From Cryptomeria japonica (lineage: Eukaryota > Streptophyta > Pinopsida > Cupressales > Cupressaceae): 64,000 bases of DNA. Below the pieces are notes generated by a model, which saw only the letters and a list, made by a program, of their open reading frames with translations, did no database searches and was not told where the DNA came from. Shown here piece by piece: positions 32,461 to 41,873 of the stretch (position 1 is the stretch's first letter; each line of letters opens with the position of its first letter). The position numbers and the translations under genes were made by a program. The stretch is taken from positions 462,670,072 to 462,734,071 of the forward strand of contig NC_081406.1 in NCBI RefSeq assembly GCF_030272615.1, in the 5' to 3' direction.

Positions 32461-33786
32461 TTTACCTTTTTTAGGAAATTAGACCAGAGAAGATTGCTCC
32501 TCCATTGGCCTATTATCCTAGGAGATATATGGTGAGTGTCTTGGGGGGAAATTGTTCCCCACCCTTGCACTTTGATAATCCAAGTGTCTAGTTACTGACT
32601 TAGTTGGGCTTCTAATTTCTAAGGTGTTTAGAAAGAGTTCCGTTCGAGTGGTCACAATCAGCATTGTTTTACACTCTATTGAGGGAGGTCTCCCAGTTTG
32701 TAGAAGTTACCCTCTACAGATTTTAACGTACCGTATAGGCACTGAGGGAAACATAATGTTGTTGTGACAACATGTAACACTCATCGCATATGATTTTTAT
32801 CACATACACATTTATTTAGAGTGGCTTGGATTACTCGGCTTTAGTCGTTGCCACTTAGGTCGTTCCCTCTCACTTGGCCTTATGGGATACTTGGGAGGAG
32901 AGCCTTCTAAAGGTGTTATCCTAATGTAGTAAATGAAATAAAGCATGAAAAAAGTGGATATGACTTTTTGATTACCCAAAAAAGGGGAGAGCATATACCT
33001 ATCATCTTGAAGACATGAAGAACAATGATTCCTTTTAAACCTTCATTGCAATGTTTTCTAAACAGTAGAGATGTTACTCCAAAAAGGCATGGGGTTCATT
33101 TTAACCATCATAGAAATGATGAAAATTGTATTGTTCTTTTTAACAACACCAAAAGAATTTTTCTACTCTAACCCTGCAGAGAAAATAACGTTAGTAGACA
33201 TATGGTGGACTATCCAGGCTAATTTTCTCAGTTAAAAATCTATATATTTTCACAAATAGAGAGCAATCTTGATAAAAACTAGAACTAAATAGAGATAGAA
33301 TGCAAAAAACCTAAACTAGCAATTGCGAATTACTATGATAGAAATTGCAAATTGGTATCTGAGCAATTATGTAGCAATATTAGGTTAATTGCTCATCAAT
33401 TAAATGCAAAAAGAATTTTTTTATTTAGTTTTAAATAAACAACAACAAAAGACAGAAGATAGAAATTTGTTTCTGTAATGATTTTATTCAAAATCAAATG
33501 AGCCATCACATTAATGTCATCATAAAATTTGTATTTGGCAATTAAATAAATCATAACGATTATTTAACTAAGGAAATTTTTGCAATTAATTAAATAATTG
33601 ATATTTAATTAATAATTGAGATAGGGTTAATTGATTTAATGATGAAATGATAAGAATTCGATAATTAAAAATGTTAAATGTTCTGATCAGAAAAAATATT
33701 TAACTTAATCAAATAATTAAAGAATTACTTAATTAAATAGATGAATAATTAGTGTAGAATTAATGAGATATTTTTAGGTGTCTACA
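32461..33786 (-). mobile_element. 5' LTR of the minus-strand gypsy element
   Basis: On the minus strand it starts TGTAGACACCTAAAAATATC at 33786, the same start type as the gypsy LTRs at 19241 and 54798. The far end is taken as about 32460, just before the putative primer site; this limit is approximate. Confidence 0.6.
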
Positions 33787-34384
33787 CTAATATTATTAGA
33801 TAATTGTATAAATATAATTTTTTAAATTAAATAATTAATTAAAAATATTGAAAATAAATTAAAATAAAATATTAAAAAATGAATCTATTATTTAATAATT
33901 AAAATTTATTAAATATAAAAAAAATTATTAACAGATCTTAAGGAAAATTAATTTATTTTAATAAAATATGTTGTTTTATATTTTATAAAATAATAGTAAA
34001 TATAATAGTTTGAAATAAAATAAAATAAATTATAATAAATGAAATAGCTTTAAAACTGATATCATTTTAGATTTTCTCAAGACTATTGAAAATACCTATA
34101 CCAATTTATATAATGTATACAATAATATTATAAAAAATATATAATATTCTAAATACGATTATTCTCAAGTAAATAAAATAATCTAAACTTGTATATGTAC
34201 ATCGTGTAGAGTTCGAACTCGACGCGATGTTGCATTAATTAGATAACGAAAAATGGCAATTAATAGATAACGAAAATGGCAATGAATTTATGAAATTGCC
34301 AATAAAATATTTAGTTTTCCATAAATAACAAAATATTAGCCAATAAAATTAAATAATTTTCAAATGGTAGATAAAAATCGCTAA
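33787..34384. other. AT-rich DNA without a gene
   Basis: About 600 bp, strongly AT-rich (many AATAAA- and TTAATTAA-like words), with no frame or terminal repeat. It lies between the gypsy LTR and the LINE. Confidence 0.5.
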
Positions 34385-34513
34385 TACACTATAAGGGGCA
34401 GAAGAAGCAATAAACAGAAGAGAGAGGATAGAGCCAAAGAGAAGGGTATTATTGGTGTGCTGGATTACATAAAGAAAACCAAGGGAGGAGGAGTCTCCCT
34501 TGGAAATCAATGA
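34385..34513 (+). pseudogene. LINE ORF1 C-terminal fragment
   Basis: An open frame without its own ATG reads TIRGRRSNKQKREDRAKEKG and then IIGVLDYIKKTKGGGVSLGN, ending at TGA 34511-34513. It is basic, lies immediately upstream of the endonuclease ORF and overlaps it by ATGA. Plant L1-type LINEs have ORF1 (RNA-binding) before ORF2. The match to ORF1 tails is by position and composition only. Confidence 0.5.
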
Positions 34514-35585
34514 AAAGAACAACATGGAATGTTAGGGGTCTATCGGCCCCTGACAAAAAATGCTTGGTCAAGAGGGCTTTTCAAAGAATTTCAGGAGACA
34601 TCATCATGTTGCAAGAGACCAAGCTCAATGAAGAAAAAGATTTCTTTGTCAAATCTTTAAGTAGGATGTGGGATAGTGTCTTTCAAGAGGCAAAAGGCTC
34701 CATGGGTGGACTAGCGACTCTATGGAATCCAGATAAAGTGACAGTAGAATTGATTAATAAGCAAGATAATTGGATGCACTGTAAAGCAAGAACATTGCAG
34801 GAAGATTTGAAATTCTCCCTAATCAATGTTTATGGACCAAAAAAGACAGGAAAAGAAAAGGGTTTGGAAAGAAATTATAGATCAGATCAGAATGTTCAAT
34901 CCAAAGAAAACAATTGTAGCAGGAGATTTTAATGCAATCCTCAACAATGATGAAAAAGGTGGAGTTTTAAGAATGAATACCCGAGTGATGGAAGATTTCA
35001 GAAATTTTGTAGAAAATAATAACCTTTTTGATGTTGTTCCTAAAATTGGAAATTTCACTTGGACCAATAGGAGGGAAAACTTTTGCAGAATTTCTGAGAG
35101 ATTGGATAGAATATTTGTTGGTTTGTTTTGGATAAGAGGTAGTTTTGATCTGGAATCAAAAATCTAGCCCATAACACTTTCAGACCATTACTTGGTTCAG
35201 TTAACTTGCACAATACCATTGATGAAGGTGAAAGGCAACTTCAAGTTCTTAAGCATGTGGTGGAGAGATTCAAACTTTGAAGAAAACATGGAAAAATGGT
35301 GGAAAGAATGTAAAGATATTAAAGGCACTCCTAGTTTTTGTTTTGTTCAAAAGTTAAAATATCTCAAAAACAAGATCAAAATATGGAACATGGCTTCCTT
35401 CAAGAACATCTTTGCTGAAAAAATTAGAGTGGAAGAGGAACTAAATAGGATTAATAATCTAGTGATAGAGAAGGGGATGACAAATGAAGAATTCCATGAA
35501 GAGAATTCCCTTAAAGCGGAATTGGCAAAAATACTCCCGAGAGAAGAAATGTATTGGAGGGACAGATCCAGGGAATTATGTCTTA
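34510..35585 (+). pseudogene. L1-type LINE ORF2, endonuclease part
   Basis: ORF2 starts at ATG 34510: TTWNVRGLSAPDKKCLVKRA, then IIMLQETKLNEEKDFF with the catalytic Glu and GSMGGLATLWN. The frame shifts near 34840. It resumes with IVAGDFNAILNNDEKGGV (catalytic D-x-N), NFTWTNRRENF, RISERLDRIFV, a TAG at 35165 and LSDHYLVQL (the SDH motif). It then continues as the helical linker MWWRDSNFEENMEKWWKECK. These are the hallmarks of the apurinic-type endonuclease of L1 elements, which nicks target DNA for reverse transcription. Coding stops near 35585, before the reverse transcriptase, so the element is truncated at its 3' side. Confidence 0.9.
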
Positions 35586-35664
35586 ACAACAAAGAAACAA
35601 AGAAGAAGAAAGAGTCGCTGTCTTAACAACAAAAAAACAAAGAAGAAGAAAGAGTTGTTGTCTG
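35579..35664. repeat. 43-bp tandem duplication at the LINE break
   Basis: GTCTTAACAACAAAGAAACA at 35579 recurs as GTCTTAACAACAAAAAAACA at about 35620, each followed by AAGAAGAAGAAAGAGT. Two units sit exactly where LINE homology ends. Confidence 0.8.
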
Positions 35665-35702
35665 CAGATCGCTGTCTGTAGTTGCTTTGTTTTGTATGAG
35701 CT

Positions 35703-35963
35703 ATGGATGGAAAAGCGTCAACCTCCCCTTCGCCCGCAAAATGTAGTGGAGAGTCAAAGAAACAGAAATAGAAGGAGAAGAAGAATTTGCAAAAGAGAGC
35801 CCTACACAGGAGGCAAAATCTCCACCACAGCCTGCAGATGTATCATGACAAGCATAAGCATGAGCATAGTCCCAAGCTCAAGAAAAGGTTCCTTGTATCG
35901 GCGTCCTACCTCGTCGAAATGCTGTAGCCCACACCTAATCTACGTAATGCAGCTTATTTAAGT
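35703..35963 (+). pseudogene. Exon-like fragment of unknown origin
   Basis: An ATG at 35703 opens MDGKASTSPSPAKCSGESKK, interrupted by TAG, then NLQKRALHRRQNLHHSLQMY, KHKHEHSPKLKKRFLVSASY and LVEML followed by TAG. The composition (His-, Lys-, Arg-rich, low in AT) is unlike the surrounding AT-rich DNA. At 35964 there is a canonical donor GTAAGT, so this could be the first exon of a dead gene. I do not recognise the family. It could also be part of an uncharacterised mobile element. Confidence 0.3.
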
Positions 35964-37097
35964 GTAAGTCAATCTCTTACAATGCGTCTTTGTTTTTATC
36001 GCGGCTGGAAAATCCAACAAATGATGTGCAGGGAAATAATTGGTCGTGTTCTTGAGATGGTGTTTCACTCCTTGTGTGCAATGTTTTAGTTTGACCCAAT
36101 TTGCCACCATATTTCTCCTCATATTTTTAATGTATGCGAAAATGCATGCAGTTTAGAATGAAAAAACTTTCTTTTGCCAGAGGATGTTTCCTTGTGTCAT
36201 AAGCTTTTTTCTATTTGTATGGGTTCATGATTTATCATTCTTATGTATTTTCAACTCAGATTTAGATGATGTTTTAGTGTATCCGAAAACCCCTTCTATT
36301 TTTCTTTTTCCCCTCTTTCAAGAGGATGTATAATTCTGGCTATATCCAATCTTATGTATTTGCAACTCAGATTTAGATGATGATTTAGTGTATGCGAAAA
36401 CCCCTTCTATTTTTTTTTCCCCTCTTTCAAGAGGATGAATAATTCTCACTGTATCCAATTTTCAATTCACTTGGGTTTATCACCGGGGACCTAAACCCAC
36501 AAGAATTGAACACTTTCCTTTTGGTGATTGCTCCAACTTTTACACTACAGTTCCATTGATGGTTTTAATTTTTACAATGGCTTAGGTTTTGTTATGGAAT
36601 ATAACTGAGGCCTTATTTATAAATTTGGAGTGGGTAGGGTTGTATAGTTCAAAGCAACATAAGGTAAATGGAAAAAACAAATCATCTAGTGGAATGCTTG
36701 CATGAGTGTACTCTCATACATCAAAATGGTGTCTTGTTTGGTGGTGATCTTAAAAAACTGATATCTTGTTTGGTGGTGATCTAGTATAGGAGTTGTCCTC
36801 CTAATTTTCTTTTTACATGTTTATGAAGTTATCTGATTGTCTGTGAACTTGAAGTTTGGAAGATATATAACATTTTTTCAGCTTTACATAGGGTAGAATA
36901 ATCCCCTGCTCTAGGGGCATTTGTTGTTATATACTTAAGTCTTAACAGCTTTAGCTGATATCATAGTTAATGAACACTTATTGTAAAGACATGTCAATAA
37001 CAATGCAGTGTTTGTAGCCAAATGAAGAAATACATCATATAAATGTAAACCAAATTCTTTGTTAATGGTGGACATTATTATAATTTCTTGGATTATA
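35964..37097. other. Non-coding DNA with a ~110-bp tandem duplication
   Basis: No gene is seen. A segment starting TATGTATTTTCAACTCAGAT (36242) is repeated from about 36353 (TATGTATTTGCAACTCAGAT), including CGAAAACCCCTTCTATTTTT and CCCCTCTTTCAAGAGGATG, giving two ~110-bp units. The rest looks like intron or UTR DNA. Confidence 0.55.
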
Positions 37098-39490
37098 TTT
37101 CATGCTTGTGTGCACTTCATGTCTTATGGTACTAATGTATACTTGCTTCATGCCTTAAGTGAATTCATGTGTATACTTCATGGGTACACTTCATGCTTTA
37201 CATGTATTCGTGCCTTATGTGTATATTCTATGTTTTGCATGGATGCTTCTTGCCTTATGTAATTCATTTGTATACTTTGTACTTTACACCTTATGTGTAT
37301 TCGTGTGTATGACTAATGCCTAATGTATTCATCTGTATGCTTCATACTTGTTGTATTGGATTCATTCATTAAGTGTTTCTGTATACCTTTCTCATGTATG
37401 CTTCTGCCTCTATGTGTATTGCCACCCATGTGCTCATCCATGGATGTGCTTTGTATCTTATGCAATTGTTTCATTTACTTTCATCATGAATTCTTTTTGT
37501 TTTGAACGAATGCCCCTTATCTTACATGTTTCAACGTGATTGAATATGCTTAGTTATTCCATGAGTATGCTTTATGAGTACTTATAAATGGGGTGATTGC
37601 TTTAAATCACCTAGGCCCTTCTTTTTGCAAACATGGGTTTCATACTCCTAATAACATGTGAAGGACAACATAGGGATTACTAAAACATGACGATACTATG
37701 AAAATCTATAGGATGGAAGAATGTGTAAGAGTAATATAGGAAGGAAGAGTGTGTAAGAGTACAATTACTCAAACCATGAGGTGATAATATAGGAACTTCA
37801 TGAGTATAGAGATTTTGCGCATAAATCATCATAAGAGTAGAAAGGAAACATGTTGAGAATGCAGTCAAACAAAGATAATGTAGGATTTGAAAAATACAAA
37901 TCCACAGAACCCAAAAGAAACCTGCATGCAAGAAACCTGTCACAGAGAAAGAGAGAGAACGAATAGAAGGGTTTTGGCTCTGACAAAGAGAAAAGATGTA
38001 TTATCAGAGAAAAATGAATCAAGAATATGAATAATACAAGAGATCAATCCTTATAAAGGAGATCAACACCAAAAGGAAAACCTAACCCTAAGGTGTGAGC
38101 ATTTAATAATTAAATATTAATTATTAAATGACTAATGTATGCATAAAGAGAAATCTTAAGAGGAGAGCAAAGTTAATTAATTACTTTACTCTAACACCCC
38201 CCCTTAAGATGAGCTACAATGCAGCTACAAACAATGCAGAAGAAAGCAAAGGAACTACAATGCAAAAGAGGGTCCCAGCAACAAGGCCTGATGAGGTACC
38301 CAAATACAAGAAAATCTCTATAAAGTGGAGTAAAGGAGAAAACCCAGTGGGAAAAAACTCCTCTCCAAAAAGAGATAAAGAATCATGCTGAAAAGAAAAC
38401 ATGAAGGAAGGAAGGCCTCACTGAGAGATAATATTAGCCATATTCAATTTATTCCTGATATATTTAATACCAATCTACCACCTAAGTTTACCAATACGTC
38501 AATATCCAATCATAACAATCTATATGGTTATAGACTGTATGACACGAAGGAGTGATACCAGACTTAATTAATTGAGATCTTATTCATTACCCACCTCTAT
38601 TTGGTAACTATGATATTAGTGACATTCACGCTACCCACTGAAATTTTTAATTGACTAAATATTTTCCAATATTAATACATACTCTTTATGGATGTTAAGA
38701 TTAAGCCAAGTTATTATTATTAACTTTTCATGTTGTCATCTAGATCAAACATCTTGCACATTCCCTAATTAATACAACCTCTACATTTTGTGAAATTTAT
38801 GCCTCTAATTGGGGATTGAGACATATTCATCCAACAAATTATAAATCAATAAATTTAGACATATCTCATATGTGTATTTCTCTCATGAACAGTATGTAAT
38901 GATAGAGTAAAATCATCATTTGTGGTTTCCTTACAATAACTCCTGCAATCAGAACTGATACTCAAAAACAGTATTTATCATTTCAGAAACTGCTTATCAC
39001 AAATTATTATGTTCAAAATTTGTACCAAGCATGATTGAACATAATCATCTTCCACGATATCAAACCCCTTTACAAATGTTATAGCAATTTATCATCTCTC
39101 GAGCAATGGTGTTAGGCTACAACTACCATACAAAACAACAATATTCAGTGAACAAATTTCTAAGGGCCCCATTCTATAAGGCATAGGCAGCATGATAATC
39201 TCACAATTAAGGTCTTTTTTCAAATCATCATATTGCCAACCTAACCAGTTTTTGCAAACACAATTGGATGGCCTTGATCCTTTCCTCTAGAAGAGAGCGG
39301 GCTTGTCTTAAGTTAAATCATGCCAATTTCCCACTATTGGTTATAACTCACACTCAAGGTAAAAGCATATATGCCTTAATTCAAACCTACAACATGTAGT
39401 AATATTAGAGTAGAGTCATATTGAGCACTACCATTATGATCACCCTAATTTGAAATTGTTTGAGGATAAGCAATCTGGGGAAGGGAAGAC
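37098..39490 (+). mobile_element. Internal region A of a non-coding large-LTR element
   Basis: This segment aligns with 42453-44017 almost throughout (for example CTTCATGTCTTATGGTACT, CCATGAGTATGCTTTATGAG, ACGACACGAAGGAGTGATAC as variants). It ends with a polypurine tract GGGGAAGGGAAGAC (39477-39490) directly before an LTR start. It encodes no Gag or Pol. Its first ~420 bp are a degenerate array of short units built on TTCATGCCTTATGTGTATT, giving Cys-, Phe- and Met-rich by-product frames. It is interrupted at 37879-38426 by another insertion. It looks like a non-autonomous LTR retrotransposon (LARD-like). Confidence 0.7.
37879..38426 (-). mobile_element. LTR-class insertion with GATAA target duplication
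   Basis: The sister copy at 43220 reads straight through CAAAGATAATATTAGCC, whereas here 548 bp separate two copies of GATAA (37874-37878 and 38427-38431). On the minus strand the insertion contains a short internal piece, the purine run AAGGGGGGG, and an LTR-like unit from TGTTAGAGTAAAG (near 38196) to CAAATCCTACA (37879). The other end (TCTCAGTGAGG) is not a TG terminus, so only one LTR is present. Coding capacity is nil. Confidence 0.72.
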
Positions 39491-40899
39491 TGTCATGTCC
39501 CCACATTTATAGTAGAAATAATTAATATAGTTTTTGCCATATAAAATTATATGTTAAAAACATATCAAAATTATATTATATCAAATTAACATCAAAATAA
39601 TATTATATATTATCAATTTACATTTTATATTGAATGATGTTATTATATTAACAATAAATAATATTATATTATCAATTTACATTTTTTATTGAATGATTTT
39701 ATTATATTAACAATACACATTATATTATAATGGTGCTTTGTATTAAAACTTATATTATTTTTGTTAACCAATTAACCCCTATATTTACCAAGGCCCGATA
39801 ACCATTCTTTAAAGGGTGGTTTGAATAGTTCCAAATCGGGTTTTATATGAAGTGATGTTCTTCTTGAAAAGAGTCGTCAGAAATAGAGGGACATCAATTC
39901 TTCAAAAAGGGGGGTGCTGCCTATTAGGAGACCATCGTGGCTCTTCACCACATGGGGAGGTAGGATAAATACCCCTCTATACAAATGGGAATAGGGAGAA
40001 TACAGGAGGGGAACAAGAAAGTCAGATCTGCCAGCAAGGATAGAGAAATGTACAGAAACTGCCAGCAAGGATAATAAAAGAGAAGAGGGCCTGTAATGGA
40101 ATATAATAGCTGATATTATATATATAAAATTTTATATGGTCTTAATTAAATTAATGGAATTAATATGATATAAAGTTCAGAAGCAAATAATGCATAATTA
40201 TTAAGATAGCATTAAAATGATTATACATGAGAACACTATTAGACATAAGACACACACATATATATATGTTAATGAATTTAGAAGGAATAAGGCAATCAAA
40301 TTTAGTTTGTATAAGTTGCTATAATACTGTACCATGCTAATAACATAAAATACAACAATAACAATTAATGAATAATTCTGATTTAAAGTAATACTAACAG
40401 AAATAACTGTTAACAATCTAATATAAGACACTAAGGCAATATAATATGATGAAGTATAATAACTATGTCAAGTACCAATTGATTATCATAATTAGTTCAA
40501 CTGAATGACAAATATGACTTCATTGGAATATTACAAAAGGTTCTTTGTAAATGAGGGACTCTCTTAAGTATGCCACTCCATAGTGGATGCCTAACATGTA
40601 CCACATGGAGCCAAGAGGGGTGAAGCATCTGCTCTTGGGCTTAAGAGAGAAGGCAGTTGTGATGAGGGGGAATGGTGATAGAACACCTCGTTGGGTACGC
40701 CACTCCATGATGGATGCCTAACACCTGCCATATGGAGCCAAGGGGGATATGGTATTCTGCCCTTGGGCCTAGGAGGGATGGTTTCTAGGACACCCTATCC
40801 AACTAATGGACTAAAGGAATTTATTAGTAACTAACTTACAAACTAACTTTATATAATAATCTGATCTCATTTAGGAAATATAATAATATGATTATATCC

Positions 40900-41461
40900 T
40901 GAATTACCGAGTTCGGCCCCCTAGACCCTTGATACTGGTCCAGTATGGTCCTGTTCGGGGTTCGGGTCCGGTTCACCTATGGTTCGGACAAGGTTTGTGG
41001 TTCATGGGCCTGGTTCGAACCAGGGTGAACCCAAGATGACTCATGGTCGAACCCAAGAGGACCCAAGACGAACCCAGGGGTCTAACAGTCCAAAAATGGA
41101 TTTTTTTGTTGCAATTTTTTTTTTTTTGAATTCCACCACATAAAAAATTAAAATGACCCTATGTCTCAAGCCACACACCTATGCATCTTACAACCAAGAG
41201 AGAAGCACAAGTCTTTATGAAAGAACAAGTCAGAAATCACAATTCCCGTATGGGAGAATGCACCTTGATCAGAATTTTGACTTCTTTGGCCTTGTTCCCG
41301 ACATCTTAAAAAAGCAAAAAATTGATGCACGCCATGGAGTTCCATGTGGGTTTGAAGGTTGTAATCTGGTGTTGGCAGCAGGGGCACATCCCCTCGACCC
41401 CACCCTCTACAGCAACAGGGAGCGTGCCCTGGGCGCTGCCACAGGACCCTGCGAGGGGCAC

Positions 41462-41545
<84 letters not shown>

Positions 41546-41652
41546 ACATGTTTTTGTACTAATGAACCCAAACCCCTTTTCAAAATTTTGCCATACCGGC
41601 GTACCGGGTTCTTCGAACCCGAACCAGTGCCTGAACCCGAACCGGTAACTTA
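40900..41652. mobile_element. Mutator-like DNA element with 10-bp target duplication
   Basis: GATTATATCC occurs at 40890-40899 and again at 41653-41662. Between them the left end reads TGAATTACCGAGTTCGG and the complement of the right end TAAGTTACCGGTTCGG, imperfect terminal inverted repeats. Sub-terminal DNA is rich in GGTTCGG/GAACCC words. It contains a long (AT)n tract and no transposase. A 9-10-bp duplication suits Mutator-like elements; this would be a non-autonomous copy. Confidence 0.65.
41465..41540. repeat. (AT)n microsatellite
   Basis: A perfect run of 38 AT dinucleotides inside the Mutator-like element. Open frames crossing it (poly Tyr-Ile) are artefacts. Confidence 0.97.
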
Positions 41653-41873
41653 GATTATATCCCACAATTATAATTCTAATAGTCATTAATATAGCAAATT
41701 TGATATCATTTAATATAGTTCATGTTTCAGTTTAAGTGTTATTTCATATATGTTCTCTAATTTTGTTGTAGGAAAACAGTATACAAAGGTACACCTATAA
41801 AACCCAATTACCTATTTATAGATTTGGCCAAATTTAGGTTAAATTATTGTGTAACTAATTAGGGGACACTACA

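Larger units (their letters stand above)
20384..33786 (-). mobile_element. Minus-strand Ty3/gypsy element, split by a copia insertion
   Basis: On the minus strand from 33786 the order is LTR, leader with a duplicated small ORF, gag (31082 to 29324), then, after the copia insertion at 22119-29323, the gag C-terminus and protease (22118 to about 21300) and a linker toward RT that stops at about 20384. RT, RNase H and integrase are missing, apparently cut off where the plus-strand gypsy LTR lies. Component parts are listed separately. Confidence 0.75.
39491..41873 (+). mobile_element. Large LTR shared by internal regions A and B
   Basis: It starts TGTCATGTCCCC after the polypurine tract and ends GGGGACACTACA, inverted-style ends typical of some plant gypsy LTRs, and is followed by a tRNA-iMet primer site. 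Total length is 2383 bp, of which 753 bp is a later DNA-transposon insertion, leaving about 1.63 kb. Within it a ~127-bp block (GCCACTCCATAGTGGATGCC at 40572 and GCCACTCCATGATGGATGCC at 40699) is tandemly duplicated. A TATA-like GGATAAATACCCC lies near 39962. Confidence 0.78.

Noticed and set aside
34200-34235. GTTCGAACTC reminiscent of a tRNA T-arm
   Set aside because: No acceptor, D or anticodon arms can be folded around it.
41153-41686. Frames containing long Tyr-Ile runs on both strands
   Set aside because: They are translations of the (AT)n microsatellite and its GC-rich flanks inside a DNA element; no domain.
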